DNA from: Oscillospiraceae bacterium
GTDB lineage: Bacteria > Bacillota_A > Clostridia > Oscillospirales > CAG-272
Reading direction: 5' to 3'
DNA: 29,061 nucleotides
NCBI GenBank assembly: GCA_015064195.1
Contig: SVSO01000010.1
Location: 1-29,061, forward strand
Of this stretch, positions 6,087-14,364 are shown piece after piece. The translations under genes and the position numbers were made by a program. The notes beneath the pieces were generated by a model, which saw only the letters and a list, made by a program, of their open reading frames with translations, was not told where the DNA came from and searched no databases. How positions within the stretch are numbered: position 1 is the stretch's first letter; every line of letters begins with the position of its first letter.

Positions 6087-7181
6087 ATGATTTATATTGT
6101 TTCTTCCGGGGACACGGTTGCTTCGATTGCTGCTCGGTTTTCGACCTCGGTGGCTGATATTGCGCGGGACAATGCTCTCGCTTTTCCTTATGCCATCGTT
6201 CCCGGGCAGGCTTTGCTTATTGATGAGTCTGATGCCGCGCCTGAAATTTTTGCCGATGGGTTTGCTTATCCGTTCATTGATCGCGCAATTCTTTCCGCCA
6301 CGCTTCCCTATCTTGGGCGGTTGGCCATTTTCAGCTATGGGTTTCGTCCGGACGGGTCGCTGGTCGTCATTGACGATGCGCCCCTTCTTGCGGCTGCGCG
6401 GGATGCCGGTGTGCCTGCCATGCTGGTACTCACGTCCATCGGGGATGATGGAAAATTTTCCACCGATGCGGTATCGGCCATTCTGCGGGATGATGCGGCA
6501 CGGGCAAATCTTGTGCGGAATGTGACGGAGACTGCCCGCTCTCTTGGATATGCCGCCGTCAATTCGGACATTGAATACATCGCCGCCGCTGACCGCGAGC
6601 GTTATGTCGCCTTCATCGGGGCGCTTGCCGCATCGCTTCACGCCGTCGGTTTGACGCTGGACGTTTCCCTCGCGCCGAAAACCTCCGACGATCAGCCGGG
6701 ACTGCTTTACGAGGGCATGGATTACGCGGCGCTGGGGCAGCTTGCCGACACGCTTCTGCTTATGACCTACGAATGGGGATACAAATATTCCGAGCCGCGA
6801 GCCGTTGCGCCCATCAATCTTGTGCGGCGTGTGGTGGACTATGCCGTCTCGGTGATCCCCCGGGAAAAGCTGCATCTCGGCGTGCCGAATTACGGCTACG
6901 ACTGGCAGCTGCCGTGGCGGGAGGGTGTCCCTGCCGTCACCATCGGCAATGTGGAAGCGGCGGCAATTGCGGCTGATCGGGGTGCTGTCATCGAATACGA
7001 TGCCCTTGCCGAAACGCCGTATTTCCGCTACATCGCCGAGGACGGCACATCCCACGAGGTCTGGTTTGAAGATGCACGCTCCATCGCAGCCAAGCTTTCC
7101 CTTGTCCGGGAATATTCCCTCGGCGGCATCGGAGTATGGCAGATCATGCGCTGGTTTCCGGGGTTGTGGCTTCAGCTGTGA
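6087..7181 (+). CDS. LysM-GH18 glycosidase (spore-cortex hydrolase type, SleL/YaaH-like)
   Basis: 364 aa from an ATG with GGGAGG 6 nt upstream; the longer frame starting at 5859 runs through the repeated element and is rejected. Residues 1-45 are a LysM domain (YIVSSGDTVASIAARF to IVPGQALLID) that binds peptidoglycan. Residues about 60-360 are a glycoside hydrolase 18 barrel: VNSDIEYI holds the D-x-E catalytic end of the DxxDxDxE motif, LLLMTYEWGY is the usual strand-6 Tyr segment, and the last barrel strand is GGIGVWQIMRW. No signal peptide is present, as in SleL/YaaH and SafA-like spore proteins deposited from the mother cell. Family members cleave N-acetylglucosaminidic bonds of cortex peptidoglycan. 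The first 130 codons or so use more T-ending codons than the rest. The 3' end overlaps the convergent PHP gene by 10 nt. Confidence 0.85.
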   Translation: MIYIVSSGDTVASIAARFSTSVADIARDNALAFPYAIVPGQALLIDESDAAPEIFADGFAYPFIDRAILSATLPYLGRLAIFSYGFRPDGSLVVIDDAPLLAAARDAGVPAMLVLTSIGDDGKFSTDAVSAILRDDAARANLVRNVTETARSLGYAAVNSDIEYIAAADRERYVAFIGALAASLHAVGLTLDVSLAPKTSDDQPGLLYEGMDYAALGQLADTLLLMTYEWGYKYSEPRAVAPINLVRRVVDYAVSVIPREKLHLGVPNYGYDWQLPWREGVPAVTIGNVEAAAIAADRGAVIEYDALAETPYFRYIAEDGTSHEVWFEDARSIAAKLSLVREYSLGGIGVWQIMRWFPGLWLQL

Positions 7182-8068
7182 GCGATGGGAAACACCTGCG
7201 TGAACGCCAGCTTGCCGCTGTTATCGGCCACCTCCACGCGCATGAAGGTATCCGCCTTATCGATGGGGAACCGGCATTCGGTAAGCCTTCCTTCTCCATC
7301 CTCGAAGCGGCGGACGCCTGCCCACGGACGGTTGGAGTACATGGTCATAGCCGCCGCGCCGGTCTCGCATTCCACCACCAGCGTTTTCTCCTCGATGTGA
7401 GCATGGATGAACGGCCCTTGGGATGGGAAAAACTTGCCGTCACGCAGAGCTTTCATTAAATTTGCACGGTTCAGCGGGGCATCGCCCAGATTGACCCAGA
7501 TGTAGGACATTCCCGCCTCGCCGAGCCAGAAATGGGTATCATCCGTGGCGATGAGCGGCAGATAATATCCCCGCGCCGCCAGCTCATCGATGACCTGACC
7601 GGAATAGGGACGGCAGTTGCGCGGGAAGCCGGAGACGGAATTGTAGATCTCCGTGGCAAACAGGCCGCTCAGCTTTGACACCTGATCGTGGGTATTCAGC
7701 GACCATGCGGGATGGGCGAGGATTGCCAATCCACCCGCCGCGTTGATGGCATCGATGATCTCCTGCGCCGCATTTTCCCGGGTCAGCGCCGGCGGTTCCT
7801 CATAGCCAAAGCCCACGATGTGATAGACGCCGTTCAGCACGTCATTGCGGCCCACATCGTACTCCGCGCCTGACAAAACCAGCAGTCCCGATGAATCCTG
7901 CTCCTCCCACGCCCCCGGCTTCCAATGATCGGTGAGGGCGATGAAATCATAGCCCATAGCCCGATACGCCGATTTGGTATCCTCCGGCGTTTTCGCACCG
8001 TCCGAAATGGTCGTGTGGGTATGAAGATTCCCCTTATACCAGTGGTTTCCATATTTGTCGATATACAT
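7172..8068 (-). CDS. PHP-domain metal-dependent phosphoesterase
   Basis: 298 aa. The polymerase-and-histidinol-phosphatase fold shows its four motifs: NLHTHTTISDG (residues 15-25), ALTDHW, ILAHPAWS and ATDDTH, with GAEY between them supplying another ligand. These bind two or three metal ions that hydrolyse a phosphomono- or phosphodiester. The last 90 residues or so form a beta-rich appendage seen in other stand-alone PHP proteins; the substrate cannot be told. The start at 8068 is preferred because GGATGG lies about 7 nt upstream; the ATG at 8080 directly abuts GAAGG and is less likely. It lies 88 nt downstream of the helicase gene in the same direction, and overlaps the convergent glycosidase gene tail to tail. 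Confidence 0.85.
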   Translation of the reverse strand: MYIDKYGNHWYKGNLHTHTTISDGAKTPEDTKSAYRAMGYDFIALTDHWKPGAWEEQDSSGLLVLSGAEYDVGRNDVLNGVYHIVGFGYEEPPALTRENAAQEIIDAINAAGGLAILAHPAWSLNTHDQVSKLSGLFATEIYNSVSGFPRNCRPYSGQVIDELAARGYYLPLIATDDTHFWLGEAGMSYIWVNLGDAPLNRANLMKALRDGKFFPSQGPFIHAHIEEKTLVVECETGAAAMTMYSNRPWAGVRRFEDGEGRLTECRFPIDKADTFMRVEVADNSGKLAFTQVFPIAHS

Positions 8069-8101
8069 AAATCCATCCATCCTTCAATATATTCTAACGA
8101 A

Positions 8102-8124
8102 GATTTTCGCTGGCGGCGAAAATC
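8102..8124 (-). terminator. Hairpin downstream of the helicase gene, possible weak terminator
   Basis: Perfect 9-bp stem GATTTTCGC/GCGAAAATC with a 5-nt loop, between the helicase stop and the PHP start. On the minus strand it is followed by UUCGUUAG, so there is no proper U-tract; it may reduce rather than stop readthrough, or shield an mRNA end. Confidence 0.4.
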
Positions 8125-8156
8125 CGCCAAGCCGATTCACGCTTACCTATTACTTT

Positions 8157-10562
8157 TTAATCGTCCCAAAACTCCCGCAAAGCCTTATTCAGCGACATGG
8201 CATTCCCAATAAGCCGGATGCCCTTCATGTGGTCGGGAAAAAGCCTCGCCCATTCCCGCCCGGCAAACCGGTCGTCCACCAGCACGCAGATGCCCCGGTC
8301 GGTCTCCGAGCGGATGACACGCCCCACCGCCTGCAAAATCTTATTCATAGCGGGATATTGATAGGCGTATTCAAAGCCCATCTCCCGCGTTTCGGCAAAA
8401 TAATCCGCGATGATATTCGTCTCGGTGTTGAGTCTGGCAAGTCCCGTGCCCACGATGATGGTGCCGATGAGCCGTTCGCCCGCAAGGTCGATGGATTCGG
8501 AGAACACGCCGCCGATGACCGCAAATCCCACCACCGCGCCATCCTCACGGAATCGCGCAAGAAACGCTTCTCTGTCGGTCATGGTCATATCCGGCTTCTG
8601 GGTGAAGATCTTCACGCCCTCCGCCACGGATTTGTACGCCCGCGCCACCTTGCGCAGCATGGCGTAGGACGGCAGGAACACGAGATAATTGCCCCGCTTT
8701 GCCGAAACCGCCGCATCGATCACGTCCACCACCTCGCCGATGGTGTTCTCCCGGTCGGCATAGCGGAGGGAAACCTTGTCCATCACCGCCGTGAACAGCT
8801 GGTCACGGTCGAAGGGTGACGGAAGGGTGAGGGTTGCCGCTTTTTTCGCGCAGAGCAGGTCGGAAAAATAATCCATGGGCGTGAGCGTGGCCGAAAACAG
8901 CACCGCCGCCCGGACTCTCGCCATGCGCTCCGTCAGCTGTGCCGACGGATCCATGCAGAGAAGCTTCACCTTCACCGCATCTCCCGCCGTCTCCGCATAA
9001 TGCAGGTACCGCTTGTCCGCGCGCTCCACCGCCTTCACGAAGGTGCGCGCATTCCACGCCGCATCCCGCACCTCGTCGGCGATCAGCCGCTCCCGCTTCT
9101 CCGGAATGGGCAGTGTCAGCCCGTCCAGCGCAGAGCCGTTGGTCTTGAGCCAATCCATGGCCGCCGATGCAAAATCCTCCGCCGCGCCAACCAGCTCGTC
9201 ATACGGCTCATGGCTGAGATGAGAGCCGAATTCGCCCGCATCCGTCAGCCGCGCATTCTCTCTGCAAAGCCGCCGGATCCTGCCAAAAGCGGCGATGTAA
9301 TGCTTCAGCGGGCTGTGGAGGATGAAATCGCTCTCGGGAATGATGTCACCGAGGATGGAAACGTCCGATAACGCCACGCCGCCGCTGTACATTTCACGGG
9401 CGCGGTCGATGAGATCGTGTGCCTCGTCGATGAGTGCGATGTTGTCCGCCGCGTCGCATCCGTCGTCGAAAAACCGGCGCAGATAGACCCGGGGATCAAA
9501 GAGATAGTTGCAGTCGCAGATGATCACATCGCAGAATTCCGCCGCATCCAGCGACAGCTCATAGGGGCAGACGCGATGCTTTTTCGCCACCTCCGCCGTC
9601 AGTGCGGGCGTGATGGTATCGTGGCAGATCAGCTCGTACAGCGCGTCGGAAATGCGGTCGTAGTGGCCGTCCGAAGCGGCGCAGAGGATGCTGGAGCAAT
9701 CCTTCACCGCATCCCGGCAGAGACAGCATTTTTCCTTGGCGGTCAGTGTGATGATGCGCACCGACAGCCCATGCTCCCGCATCTTTTTGAACGCGGCGGC
9801 CGGTGCTTCGCCAACCGTGGACTTGGGCGTGAGATAGAAGATCCGCCGACCCGCGCCGTCGCCCAGCGCTTTGATGGCCGCATAGCAGACGGACAGGGTC
9901 TTGCCGATACCGGTGGGCGCTTCCACCAGCAGCCGCCTGCCTTTTTTGATGGTGCGATAGGCTTCGAGAATGATGTCGCTCTGCCCCATCCGGTAGTCGT
10001 GGTAGGGGAATTTCAGCTTTTTTGCGCTGTCGATGAGCGCGGCCCGGGATTCGCTTCTCAGCTTGGCAAAGCGATGATAACGCGCCAGCAGCGACTCCAC
10101 CCGACTGCGCAGTTCCTCCAGCGACCGCCGGGAATCATAGCTTTCGGTGTCAAGCGAGCCGGTCTGGATGAAGGTGAGCCGCGTGGTGACGGCCACAAAT
10201 CCCCGGGAGAGGGCGTACATATAGGAATAGCAGTCCGCCTGCGCCATGTATTCGGGATAAAAATCGGGATCAACCGAGGACAGCGGACGTGATGTGGACT
10301 TGATTTCGTCAATGATGGCGGTATTTCCCAGGTCGATGATGCCGTCCGCCCGTCCGGTCAGGTGAAAGATCAGCCCGTCGTATTCGATGTTCGTCTCAAG
10401 GGCAACTTCCGGCTGGTATCCCTGCCCCGCTTTTTCCTGCACGATGCGATGAAGGCGCGTCCCCTCCCGCATTCTTGCAAAATTGAAATGAGAATCCGCA
10501 TTGCCCCGGCGCATGACAAATGCGACCAGCTCGCGAACGGAAATATGTACAACGTCAGGCAT
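8157..10562 (-). CDS. PD-(D/E)XK nuclease - XPD/DinG-type DNA helicase fusion
   Basis: 801 aa from ATG with GAGGAGG upstream. Residues 1-165 are a RecB/Cas4-like nuclease domain: H38, GRADGIID (D73), DEIK (D85-x-K88) and QADCYSY (Q108, Y112) give the complete PD-(D/E)XK set. Residues about 185-800 are a superfamily 2 XPD/Rad3-like helicase: EAPTGIGKT (214-222, Walker A), a cysteine cluster including C279/C280, C282, C289, C294 and C332 (VCPYEL) suited to a 4Fe-4S cluster, DEAH (379-382), and a C-terminal QAVGRVIRSETDRG motif VI. Enzymes of this kind unwind damaged or recombining DNA; the nuclease half suggests end processing. This architecture is known in Clostridia under generic helicase names. 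It stands divergent to the amidohydrolase operon. Confidence 0.9.
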   Translation of the reverse strand: MPDVVHISVRELVAFVMRRGNADSHFNFARMREGTRLHRIVQEKAGQGYQPEVALETNIEYDGLIFHLTGRADGIIDLGNTAIIDEIKSTSRPLSSVDPDFYPEYMAQADCYSYMYALSRGFVAVTTRLTFIQTGSLDTESYDSRRSLEELRSRVESLLARYHRFAKLRSESRAALIDSAKKLKFPYHDYRMGQSDIILEAYRTIKKGRRLLVEAPTGIGKTLSVCYAAIKALGDGAGRRIFYLTPKSTVGEAPAAAFKKMREHGLSVRIITLTAKEKCCLCRDAVKDCSSILCAASDGHYDRISDALYELICHDTITPALTAEVAKKHRVCPYELSLDAAEFCDVIICDCNYLFDPRVYLRRFFDDGCDAADNIALIDEAHDLIDRAREMYSGGVALSDVSILGDIIPESDFILHSPLKHYIAAFGRIRRLCRENARLTDAGEFGSHLSHEPYDELVGAAEDFASAAMDWLKTNGSALDGLTLPIPEKRERLIADEVRDAAWNARTFVKAVERADKRYLHYAETAGDAVKVKLLCMDPSAQLTERMARVRAAVLFSATLTPMDYFSDLLCAKKAATLTLPSPFDRDQLFTAVMDKVSLRYADRENTIGEVVDVIDAAVSAKRGNYLVFLPSYAMLRKVARAYKSVAEGVKIFTQKPDMTMTDREAFLARFREDGAVVGFAVIGGVFSESIDLAGERLIGTIIVGTGLARLNTETNIIADYFAETREMGFEYAYQYPAMNKILQAVGRVIRSETDRGICVLVDDRFAGREWARLFPDHMKGIRLIGNAMSLNKALREFWDD

Positions 10563-10592
10563 CACGGCCCTCCTCTCGCAAACACTCCTTCT

Positions 10593-10598
10593 ATTATA
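10593..10598 (-). promoter_or_regulatory. Candidate -10 box for the helicase gene
   Basis: TATAAT on the minus strand, 30 nt upstream of the helicase start codon. I find no good -35 at 16-18 nt (ATATTA at 17 nt), so this would be a weak or activator-dependent promoter. The spacer holds GCGCA-N5-TGTGC. Confidence 0.35.
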
Positions 10599-10637
10599 CC
10601 GCACAAATGTTGCGCTAATATGAACAAAATATTTTTC

Positions 10638-10666
10638 TTGCAATTTCCGCGCATTTGTGCTATAAT
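10638..10666 (+). promoter_or_regulatory. Promoter of the amidohydrolase-to-pentapeptide operon
   Basis: TTGCAA (10638-10643), 17 nt, TATAAT (10661-10666) on the plus strand, about 30 nt ahead of the first start codon. The spacer holds GCGCATTTGTGC, an inverted near-copy of the motif in the divergent helicase promoter region. Confidence 0.75.
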
Positions 10667-10697
10667 GGTATTATGAATAATTATGAGGAGAATCGCT

Positions 10698-11507
10698 ATG
10701 AATATTTTTACAGAGATAGCAAAATCTTACAAAATCATCGATTTTCATATGCATCCCTATTCCAACCATGCGGAAAATATCTGCAGCTACAAGGATTCCA
10801 TCGGCATGACCCCGGCGGATATGGCGGCGGATATGGAACGGTGCGGCATCTCGCGCTGGTGCGGATCGGTCATCGACTGCAGCCATAAGGGAGAGGAATA
10901 TGGGAACGATTTTAAACTCACCGCCATTCTCAACGACCGCGTAATGGAGCTTGCCAAGGCCGATCCCCGCCTGATCCCGGGCATCCACATCCATCCGAGC
11001 TTCCCGGAGGAATCCTATGCGGAGATCGAGCGTGCCTATGCCGCCGGCGTGCGCATGGTGGGCGAGCTTGTGCCGTACATCAAGGGCTGGCGTGACTATT
11101 CCGATCCTGCGCTTTTCGATTGCTTCGAGCTTGCGGGACGGCTCGGCATGGTCGTCAGCTATCATTCCATGGACGACGATCAGATGGAAGCCATGATTAA
11201 AGCCCATCCCCACACGATTTTCGTCGCCGCCCACCCGGGTGAACGAATGAACTATCTGAAACACCTTGAGCGGCTGTGCAAATACGAAAATGCCTATCTC
11301 GACATTTCCGGAACAGGTCTTTTCCGCTACGGAATGCTGGCCCACGGCGTGAAAACCGTCGGCTCGGAGCGCATTCTGTTCGGCTCGGATTACCCCGTCT
11401 GCTCCCCCGGCATGAACATCGGCGGCGTGCTTTACGAAAAGCTTGCCGAGGATGATTACGAGAACATTTTCCACCGTAACGCTGAACGCCTGCTGGGGCT
11501 TTCCTGA
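10698..11507 (+). CDS. Amidohydrolase-2 family metal-dependent hydrolase
   Basis: 269 aa from ATG with AGGAG 7 nt upstream; an earlier ATG at 10683 overlaps this site and is not favoured. A TIM-barrel hydrolase of the PF04909 type: DFHMHPYSNH near residue 17 (the HxH metal pair), GIHIHPSFPEE, VSYHSMDD (third histidine), FVAAHPGE (fourth histidine) and ILFGSDYP (catalytic/metal aspartate) occur in the expected order. Relatives are decarboxylases or hydrolases of small cyclic or carboxylated compounds; the substrate is not evident. First gene of a six-gene plus-strand operon, 8 nt before the glycosyltransferase gene. Its neighbours do not point to one pathway. Confidence 0.85.
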   Translation: MNIFTEIAKSYKIIDFHMHPYSNHAENICSYKDSIGMTPADMAADMERCGISRWCGSVIDCSHKGEEYGNDFKLTAILNDRVMELAKADPRLIPGIHIHPSFPEESYAEIERAYAAGVRMVGELVPYIKGWRDYSDPALFDCFELAGRLGMVVSYHSMDDDQMEAMIKAHPHTIFVAAHPGERMNYLKHLERLCKYENAYLDISGTGLFRYGMLAHGVKTVGSERILFGSDYPVCSPGMNIGGVLYEKLAEDDYENIFHRNAERLLGLS

Positions 11508-11515
11508 GGTGCGCC

Positions 11516-12304
11516 ATGGCTGAAAAAATCATCATCCGCGGCGTCGGCGTGGATAACGTGACGCTCTCCGACGCGGCGGACATCTGCAAAGGCTTCCTCG
11601 CCGAGCCTGCGGGCCATCCGAAGGCGGTTTTCACGCCAAATTCCGAGATCATTCAGGCCTGCGTGGAGGACGAATCGCTGTATTCGGTCATCAATTCCGG
11701 CGATCTGGTCACACCCGACGGAATCGGCGTCATTTACGCATCAAGAATCCTCCGCCGCCCGCTGAAAGCGAAGTGCGCGGGGTATGAATTGGGTCTTGAA
11801 ATGGTCCGATACGCTCACGAATCCGGAGCGAAGATCTTCTTCCTCGGCGGCAAACCCGGCATCGCAGAAGCGGCGCGGGACAAGCTGCTGGAGCAGTATC
11901 CGAGGGCAAATTTCGTCGGCTGTCACGATGGATATTTCGCCAAAGAGGGCGAAGAAAATGACCGGGTAATCGACGAGATCAATCAGGCACAGCCTGACAT
12001 TTTGTACGTATGCCTCGGCGTGCCGACGCAGGAAAAATGGATCCTTGCCAATCGTGCAAAGCTCACCTCTGTGCGTCTCTGTCTCGCTCTCGGCGGCAGT
12101 CTTGACGGCTACTCCGGCAACGTCAAGCGCGCCCCGAGAATCTTCATTAAACTTGGCCTTGAATGGTTCTATCGGCTCATCTGCCAGCCCAGCCGAATCG
12201 GCCGCATGATGAAGCTGCCGAAATTCCTGTTTGGCGTCATCGGCTGGCGGCTTTCCGGCAAATACAAAACTGATATGATTAAAGGAATTGAACATGAAAG
12301 TTGA
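11516..12304 (+). CDS. tagA: WecG/TagA/CpsF family glycosyltransferase (GT26)
   Basis: 262 aa. The family adds N-acetylmannosamine to undecaprenyl-PP-GlcNAc, the linkage-unit step of wall teichoic acid synthesis, or makes a similar transfer in capsule synthesis; it works on the cytoplasmic membrane surface. Conserved features: FTPNSEIIQA near residue 40, LVTPDGIGVIYA with the putative catalytic aspartate, IFFLGGKPGIAEAA, LYVCLGVPTQEKWI, and an Arg/Lys-rich C-terminal tail (KRAPRIFIKLGLEWFYRLI onwards) that in TagA closes the active site at the membrane. The start follows a GAGG site. The 3' end overlaps thyX by 11 nt. The acceptor sugar is inferred from the family only; no other teichoic-acid genes are in the window. 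Confidence 0.88.
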   Translation: MAEKIIIRGVGVDNVTLSDAADICKGFLAEPAGHPKAVFTPNSEIIQACVEDESLYSVINSGDLVTPDGIGVIYASRILRRPLKAKCAGYELGLEMVRYAHESGAKIFFLGGKPGIAEAARDKLLEQYPRANFVGCHDGYFAKEGEENDRVIDEINQAQPDILYVCLGVPTQEKWILANRAKLTSVRLCLALGGSLDGYSGNVKRAPRIFIKLGLEWFYRLICQPSRIGRMMKLPKFLFGVIGWRLSGKYKTDMIKGIEHES

Positions 12305-13022
12305 ACTTTTAACCCATACCCCCGATGCGGAGAAGCTGATCGCCGCCGCAGCAAAATTGTGTTATTCCAAAAGCGACGTTGCGACGCTGATGGACAACCT
12401 TACGCCTGAAAAAACGGCCGATTTTCTGAAAATGCTGGAAGATCTTGGCCACGAATCGCCGGTAGAGCACGCCAGCTTCACCTTCGCCATCGAAGGCGTT
12501 TCGCGCACGCTTCTCGCCCAGATCACCCGTCACCGCATCGCTTCCTTCTCCGTTCAGAGCCAGCGATACGTGTCGAAAACCGACTTCCCGTACATCATTC
12601 CGCCGGAAATTGAGGCGATTCCCGAGGCGAAAGAGGAGTTTCTCGCGGCGATGGCAGAGGACGCGGCGCACTACGAAAGCATCCGTCAGAAGCTGATCGC
12701 GCACTATACCGCAGACGGCATGGATGCCCGTGCCGCCGAGAAAAAAGCCAATGAGGACGCCCGTTTTGTCCTTCCCAACGCCTGCGACACGCGCATTATT
12801 ATGACCATGAATGTGCGCTCTCTGCACAACTTTTTCCGCCTCCGCTGCTGCAATCGGGCACAGTGGGAGATCCGCGCGCTGGCCGTCGCCATGCTTCGCG
12901 AATGCCGTGCCGCCTGCCCGCTTCTCTTCGGAAAAGCCGGCCCATCCTGTCTGTGGGGCGCGTGCTCCGAGGGCGCATACTCCTGCGGCAAAGCGGCTGA
13001 GATCCGCCGCGAATTAAGATGA
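12294..13022 (+). CDS. thyX: Flavin-dependent thymidylate synthase
   Basis: 242 aa. Makes dTMP from dUMP using methylene-tetrahydrofolate and FADH2; a homotetramer in the cytoplasm. The ThyX signature RHRIASFSVQSQRY (RHRxxSxxxxSxRY) is at about residues 78-91, and further nucleotide-binding elements include LPNACDTRIIMTMNVRSL and the C-terminal FxxR-type region (NFFRLRCCNRAQWEIR). The start at 12294 has AAAGGA 7 nt upstream; a TTG 6 nt earlier is less likely. It overlaps tagA by 11 nt and the methyltransferase by 4 nt (ATGA), so the three are translationally coupled. The presence of ThyX suggests the organism may lack ThyA. Confidence 0.95.
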   Translation: MKVELLTHTPDAEKLIAAAAKLCYSKSDVATLMDNLTPEKTADFLKMLEDLGHESPVEHASFTFAIEGVSRTLLAQITRHRIASFSVQSQRYVSKTDFPYIIPPEIEAIPEAKEEFLAAMAEDAAHYESIRQKLIAHYTADGMDARAAEKKANEDARFVLPNACDTRIIMTMNVRSLHNFFRLRCCNRAQWEIRALAVAMLRECRAACPLLFGKAGPSCLWGACSEGAYSCGKAAEIRRELR

Positions 13023-13810
13023 AAGAATCGGAAAAGCTGTCCATCGGCGACAACCTGATCTTCGAGGGTATGACGTCCATCCGCGCCGTGCTGGATGCAA
13101 TCAGATCGTGCAAATCCGACCGCAGAATCATCCGCGTTATGGTCGCCGAATCCAAGCAAAAATCCCGTGCGAAGGAGCTGTCATACCTCCGTGCCATGTC
13201 GCACCAATACGATTTTCCCATCGAAGTTTTACCCGACGAAAGCTTTGATCAGCTGACGCTTGGCGCATCCCACGGCGGGCTTTTAATGGAGACGACCGCG
13301 CGGACGATTCCAATGCTGTCTGAGGATATTTTGTCAGGTATTGACGAGAAGAATCGGTTCTTTGTCATGATCGAGGGAATCGAAGATCCCTACAATTTCG
13401 GCTATGCCCTGCGCTCGCTGTATGCGGCGGGATGCACGGCGGTGATCCTTTCGCCGCGCAACTGGATGAGCGCCGCCGGAATTGTCTGCCGCGCTTCCGC
13501 CGGCGCATCCGAGCTTGCCGATACGTTCATCTGCAGCTCACCAGCAGATTGTGCAAAGATCATGCAGAATCTCGGCGTAAAAATCGTGTGCTGTGACATG
13601 AAAGATTCTGTTTCGATTTATAATGCGGACTTGAAAAAACCGTTATTTCTCGCTGTTGGCGGTGAAAAGCGCGGTCTTTCCCGGGAGCTGCTCAACGCCG
13701 CTGATGCCGTCGTCCGTCTCGATTACGGACGCGAATTCAAAAATGCACTTTCGGCCGCATCTGCTGCTGCCATCGCCGGATTTGAAGTTGTCCGGCAGAA
13801 TCTGAAATAG
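13019..13810 (+). CDS. TrmH/SpoU-family RNA 2'-O-methyltransferase
   Basis: 263 aa. S-adenosylmethionine-dependent SPOUT enzyme that methylates ribose in rRNA or tRNA. The N-terminal substrate-binding domain (about 10-100) is followed by the knotted SPOUT domain: motif 1 IEGIEDPYNFGYALRS with the conserved DPxNxG and Arg (about 124-139), motif 2 FLAVGGEKRGLSRELL (about 211-226), and a motif 3 region reading DYGREFKNALSAASAAAIAG. Motif 3 usually carries SLNVSVA; here the Ser-Leu-Asn order is altered, so the enzyme belongs to a divergent subgroup and its target is uncertain. Coupled to thyX by a 4-nt ATGA overlap and followed 32 nt later by the nicotinamidase-like gene. Confidence 0.85.
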   Translation: MKESEKLSIGDNLIFEGMTSIRAVLDAIRSCKSDRRIIRVMVAESKQKSRAKELSYLRAMSHQYDFPIEVLPDESFDQLTLGASHGGLLMETTARTIPMLSEDILSGIDEKNRFFVMIEGIEDPYNFGYALRSLYAAGCTAVILSPRNWMSAAGIVCRASAGASELADTFICSSPADCAKIMQNLGVKIVCCDMKDSVSIYNADLKKPLFLAVGGEKRGLSRELLNAADAVVRLDYGREFKNALSAASAAAIAGFEVVRQNLK

Positions 13811-13842
13811 CAAGATTGTGTTAATTTACTGGAGATTGATTT

Positions 13843-14364
13843 ATGAAAAAACTACTGATTGTTGTCGATTATCAGGTCGATTTTGTGAACGGTACGCTTG
13901 GTTTTGACGGTGCGGATGCACTTGCACCGAAGCTTGCCGAGCGTATCAAAGCGGCGCGGGCTGCGGGCGAAGACGTGATTTTCACCTACGATACGCATCA
14001 GAGCAATTATCTCGAGACCTCTGAAGGCCGCCATCTGCCGGTGCTGCACTGCATCGAGGGAACGCCCGGACACGCGCTTTTCGGCGAAATTGCCGAGCTT
14101 GTTCAGCCGGAAGACCGATTGATCAACAAACCTTCCTTCGGTTCGGAGGAATTGTTTGACTTGCTTCGCCATTCTGCCTATGAAATTGTGGAATTGTGTG
14201 GTCTTGTGACCGATATTTGTGTGATTTCCAATGCAATTCTCGCCAAAACCGCGCTTCCGGAGGCTGAAATCATCGTCAATTCCGCACTCGTTGATTCCTT
14301 CGACAAGTCGAAACACGCCGCCGCGCTTGACGTAATGCGCAGCGTTCAGATAACCGTTTTATGA
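13843..14364 (+). CDS. Nicotinamidase-like cysteine hydrolase (isochorismatase superfamily)
   Basis: 173 aa. The Asp-Lys-Cys triad is present: D9 in VVDYQVDF, the lysine in LINKPSFGS (about 94) and the cysteine in GLVTDICV (about 124). The Asp-x-His of the YDTHQ segment and a further histidine in GRHLPVLHC resemble the metal site of nicotinamidase PncA, and CIEGTPGH recalls PncA's cis-peptide region. Conversion of nicotinamide to nicotinate for NAD salvage is therefore plausible, but related cysteine hydrolases act on other amides. GGAG precedes the start, and the stop overlaps the pentapeptide-repeat start (ATGA). Confidence 0.85.
   Translation: MKKLLIVVDYQVDFVNGTLGFDGADALAPKLAERIKAARAAGEDVIFTYDTHQSNYLETSEGRHLPVLHCIEGTPGHALFGEIAELVQPEDRLINKPSFGSEELFDLLRHSAYEIVELCGLVTDICVISNAILAKTALPEAEIIVNSALVDSFDKSKHAAALDVMRSVQITVL

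Noticed and set aside
8157..10562. Considered as a CRISPR-Cas or defence-island component because of the Cas4-like domain
   Set aside because: No repeats, cas genes or other defence genes are nearby, and the architecture fits a chromosomal DNA-repair helicase.
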